Origin: Nitrosomonadaceae bacterium
Lineage (GTDB): Bacteria > Pseudomonadota > Gammaproteobacteria > Burkholderiales > Nitrosomonadaceae
DNA length: 7,779 nt
NCBI GenBank assembly: GCA_024644425.1
Contig: JAHELA010000075.1
Location: forward strand, 1 to 7,779
Reading direction: 5' to 3'
Part shown: positions 6,151 through 7,779 of the stretch, piece after piece
Numbering within the stretch: the first letter of the stretch is position 1
Layout: each line of letters opens with the position of its first letter
Position numbers and translations under genes: made by a program
The notes under the pieces: generated by a model
Told to the model about the DNA's origin: nothing
Databases searched by the model: none
What the model saw: the letters and a program-made list of their open reading frames with translations, nothing else

Positions 6151-6585
6151 TTATTCCACCTTAACGACAAATTTAGTGCCACGTATACCAATATTTCCAC
6201 TAGGAGTAGTAACTGTGACTGCATCTTGCTTAAGTTTGGCAATAATTCCTGAGATATAATTTAGACTGCCCTTGGTTATCCTGCAGCTAAGTTTGAGTTT
6301 ATTCTTAGCAGGTACATACACAAATTCATCTACGGAAAATTCAGTCTCAGGCCCTAAAGAAATTACAGTTGCATCCTTTAAGGTAATCCCTATGCTGCTA
6401 TGGGAACTGGTATTTAGGACGCTATTTTGATATATAGGGGTTCCAACTTTAGCGTTAATAATGTCTCCCTTAGTCGTAACAGTGGCTTTACCAGCTAAGT
6501 TTTTGACATAGCCGATTGGTGGTAACTCATCTGCCCACACTTCAGTCGTCAAAAGCATGGAGCAAATCAAAATTGCTCTAATCAT
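6151..6585 (-). CDS. Periplasmic FecR-domain protein
   Basis: A 144-residue secreted protein made of a signal peptide and one FecR domain. It is not the membrane-bound iron-signal FecR regulator: there is no cytoplasmic anti-sigma part or membrane anchor. Residues 1-18 (MIRAILICSMLLTTEVWA) form a Sec signal peptide, likely cut before DELPP. The FecR fold is recognisable from VGTPIYQNSVLNTSSHSSIG (47-66), LKDATVISLGPETEFSVDEF (69-88), LNYISGIIAKLK (108-119) and TPSGNIGIRGTKFVVKVE (127-144). Short FecR-only proteins of similar length commonly end just after the IRGT-x-F strand, so it looks complete. TAGGAGA just upstream of the ATG supports the start. It leads a probable two-gene unit with the 158-residue gene. 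Its partner and ligand are unknown. Confidence 0.88.
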   Translation of the reverse strand: MIRAILICSMLLTTEVWADELPPIGYVKNLAGKATVTTKGDIINAKVGTPIYQNSVLNTSSHSSIGITLKDATVISLGPETEFSVDEFVYVPAKNKLKLSCRITKGSLNYISGIIAKLKQDAVTVTTPSGNIGIRGTKFVVKVE

Positions 6586-6594
6586 TACATTCTC

Positions 6595-6615
6595 CTACAT
6601 GAGTATGGTATGTAG
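6595..6615 (-). promoter_or_regulatory. Inverted repeat overlapping the fecR-domain gene's ribosome binding site
   Basis: CTACAT (6595-6600) and ATGTAG (6610-6615) are perfect inverted repeats around nine bases. On the minus-strand mRNA the 3' arm ATGTAG runs directly into the GGAGA of the ribosome binding site. A hairpin here could limit ribosome access, or the site could bind a repressor. It is only six base pairs, so it may be chance. Confidence 0.25.
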
Positions 6616-6948
6616 CGCATAATTAGTGTCTCAGCATTTTGATACTATGCTTTCATGTTTGTCAGAACACCGAATAAAATACGCGCTCTCATTCTTTTTA
6701 ATAATGTTTTTAGTATATAAATATTCAATCTATTATCTACATAACGGATATTCCTGCTGAAATACTGAGGAAATGGAGGAAGTATTTGAACATCTACTTT
6801 ATGCCAAGCGGGTGGTCATTTTTATGCCCACTTTAGTAACCTTTGCTACAAGAAATAATGTTTAAATGAATCGCTTTGTAAGGGGTATAGATATAGCAGG
6901 GGAGTAGAGCAAGCAAGAAATCATTATTTATTCTATTGGTGTTAATTC
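6616..6948. other. Non-coding stretch between the FecR gene and the right-hand gene
   Basis: This AT-rich gap contains repeat copy 5 and its hairpin but no convincing gene. A 30-codon plus-strand ORF at 6773-6865 runs through the repeat and has its GAGG only two bases from the ATG, so I do not call it. No clear U-tract terminator is seen just after the minus-strand gene that ends at 6949. Confidence 0.5.
6785..6833 (+). repeat. Dispersed repeat copy 5 fused to a second hairpin
   Basis: Bases 6785-6818 align with the family (TTTGAACATCTACTTTATGCC, then AAGCGGGTGGTCA), with GTACC changed to ATGCC. The right half also forms a separate hairpin: AAGCGGG (6806-6812) pairs with CCCACTT (6827-6833) with one G-T pair, and CAT (6817-6819) with ATG (6824-6826) around TTTT, leaving TGGT as a bulge. 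No T-run follows on either strand. Confidence 0.45.
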
Positions 6949-7779
6949 TTAGAAAGTTAAATCGGACATGAGATCCAGCACATTAACGACTTCATCTACC
7001 TCTTCTTTTTCTAGCCTTCCTGACAAATATTCATGTTGTATTGCAACAGGAACTGGCGACCGGAATGTACTTTCCCCATCTGATATTTCTTTATTGGAAC
7101 TAGAGTCGAATATCATATTAACATTTTCCCAAACTACATTGAGGTCTCTAGACAGCCATTTTTTTATACAAAATAAAGTTGTTCTTTTATCTCCAAATGC
7201 AGTTCTCATAATGAATAAATTCGGTGGTCTATCTACTCCTCTATTTTGAAGTTCAATATCATTAAGGAGGACATTCACAACAAATTCAGGCTGATCATTA
7301 ATCGCCAAGCCCATAAGTTCTTCATATACAGAATTAAACTCAGGTGTAGTAACAAACTGTATTATTTCATCATAACCTTGCCTGCTTTCATCATGCAACC
7401 TAGTGATATCAGCACTTGTTGGATTACTATTTAATTTGCTTCCCGCTCTACCACTTCCAATACCTAGATAAGCGCCCTTATTAGAATATGAGCACATTGA
7501 ATAACTTACTTCGCCTCCAACAGATCGTAAATGCACTATTATCTGTTCAAATAGTTTAGGATTTTTTTCTCTTAGTTGGTTAATGGGAGCTGGTTCTGTT
7601 TTTCTTGTAGTAGGGGTTATAAAACTTCCATTATTATTATCACTAAATTGAAAATCTAACTCTGCCTGTTCTTCAAAGTATTGACAGCTAATACGAGCTC
7701 CTTCAGGCATTTTGATCTTTATTCTTTCCAGATTAGAAAGTGTTAGGTGCTGTGCTGCAGCATTAATTCGCTTTTCTTT
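6949..7779 (-). CDS. Unrecognised protein, C-terminal 276 residues (5' end outside window)
   Basis: I do not recognise this protein. The frame is open to the right edge, adding 23 residues (KEKRINAAAQHLTLSNL...) before the ATG at 7710. That ATG has only a distant GGAAAG upstream, so it is probably internal and the true start lies beyond the window. The visible part looks soluble, with no membrane segment: a beta-like start (KIKMPEGARISCQYF), an Asn/Ser-rich linker at about 47-60, a Gly/Ser-rich stretch (GAYLGIGSGRAGSKLNSN), then mixed helix and strand (EIIQFVTTPEFNSVYEELMG, RPPNLFIMRTAFGDKRTTLF) and an acidic C-terminus (RLEKEEVDEVVNVLDL). No catalytic motif is evident. It is separated by 363 bases from the FecR gene on the same strand and is probably a separate transcription unit. 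Confidence 0.68.
   Translation of the reverse strand, partial: KEKRINAAAQHLTLSNLERIKIKMPEGARISCQYFEEQAELDFQFSDNNNGSFITPTTRKTEPAPINQLREKNPKLFEQIIVHLRSVGGEVSYSMCSYSNKGAYLGIGSGRAGSKLNSNPTSADITRLHDESRQGYDEIIQFVTTPEFNSVYEELMGLAINDQPEFVVNVLLNDIELQNRGVDRPPNLFIMRTAFGDKRTTLFCIKKWLSRDLNVVWENVNMIFDSSSNKEISDGESTFRSPVPVAIQHEYLSGRLEKEEVDEVVNVLDLMSDLTF

Noticed and set aside
6773..6865. 30-codon plus-strand ORF through repeat copy 5
   Set aside because: GAGG is only two bases from the ATG and the frame is mostly made of the repeat and its hairpin.
6968..7434. Plus-strand ORFs opposite the right-hand gene
   Set aside because: Antisense shadows; the minus-strand frame is longer, open to the edge and more protein-like.

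Overview
The window suggests a low-GC gammaproteobacterium (or a close relative). The C-terminus of an RpoE-type sigma factor is at the left edge. Periplasmic proteins with Sec signal peptides (DUF4399, FecR) and a glutathione-linked GFA protein also point to a Gram-negative proteobacterium. Most of the DNA is AT-rich. The transporter gene at 1238-2869 is clearly richer in GC (sampled 60-base rows about 42-62%, most above half, against about 27-45% elsewhere), so it was probably acquired separately. No rRNA, tRNA, CRISPR array, transposase or phage structural gene is visible.

Layout. (1) 1-552, plus strand: the 3' end of an rpoE-like gene, then a 101-residue single-pass membrane protein with a very strong ribosome binding site, in the place where rseA is often found. 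(2) 587-3430, minus strand: a secreted DUF4399 protein, a 543-residue MFS transporter with its own promoter, and a GFA-family protein with all seven zinc/glutathione-site cysteines. (3) 3431-4022: a 592-base non-coding stretch holding one dispersed repeat, a 127-base block of nested and mutually exclusive hairpins that looks like a structured leader RNA, a 17-base palindrome and two tiny overlapping upstream ORFs. (4) 4023-5493, plus strand: two unrecognised four-helix membrane proteins (190 and 195 residues) flanking a possible 46-residue ORF. (5) 5604-7779, minus strand: an unrecognised 158-residue protein downstream of a periplasmic FecR-domain protein, then an unrecognised gene whose 5' end lies beyond the right edge.

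Two signals cut across the genes. First, a roughly 35-base repeat with core CTTTGTACC occurs about five times, always between genes and always in the same orientation; the best copies can form a hairpin. Second, the block at 3762-3888 has competing pairings of the kind expected in a switchable leader, placed upstream of the first four-helix membrane protein. Functional links between the gene groups are inference only. The clearest functional assignments are RpoE region 4, DUF4399, MFS, GFA and FecR.
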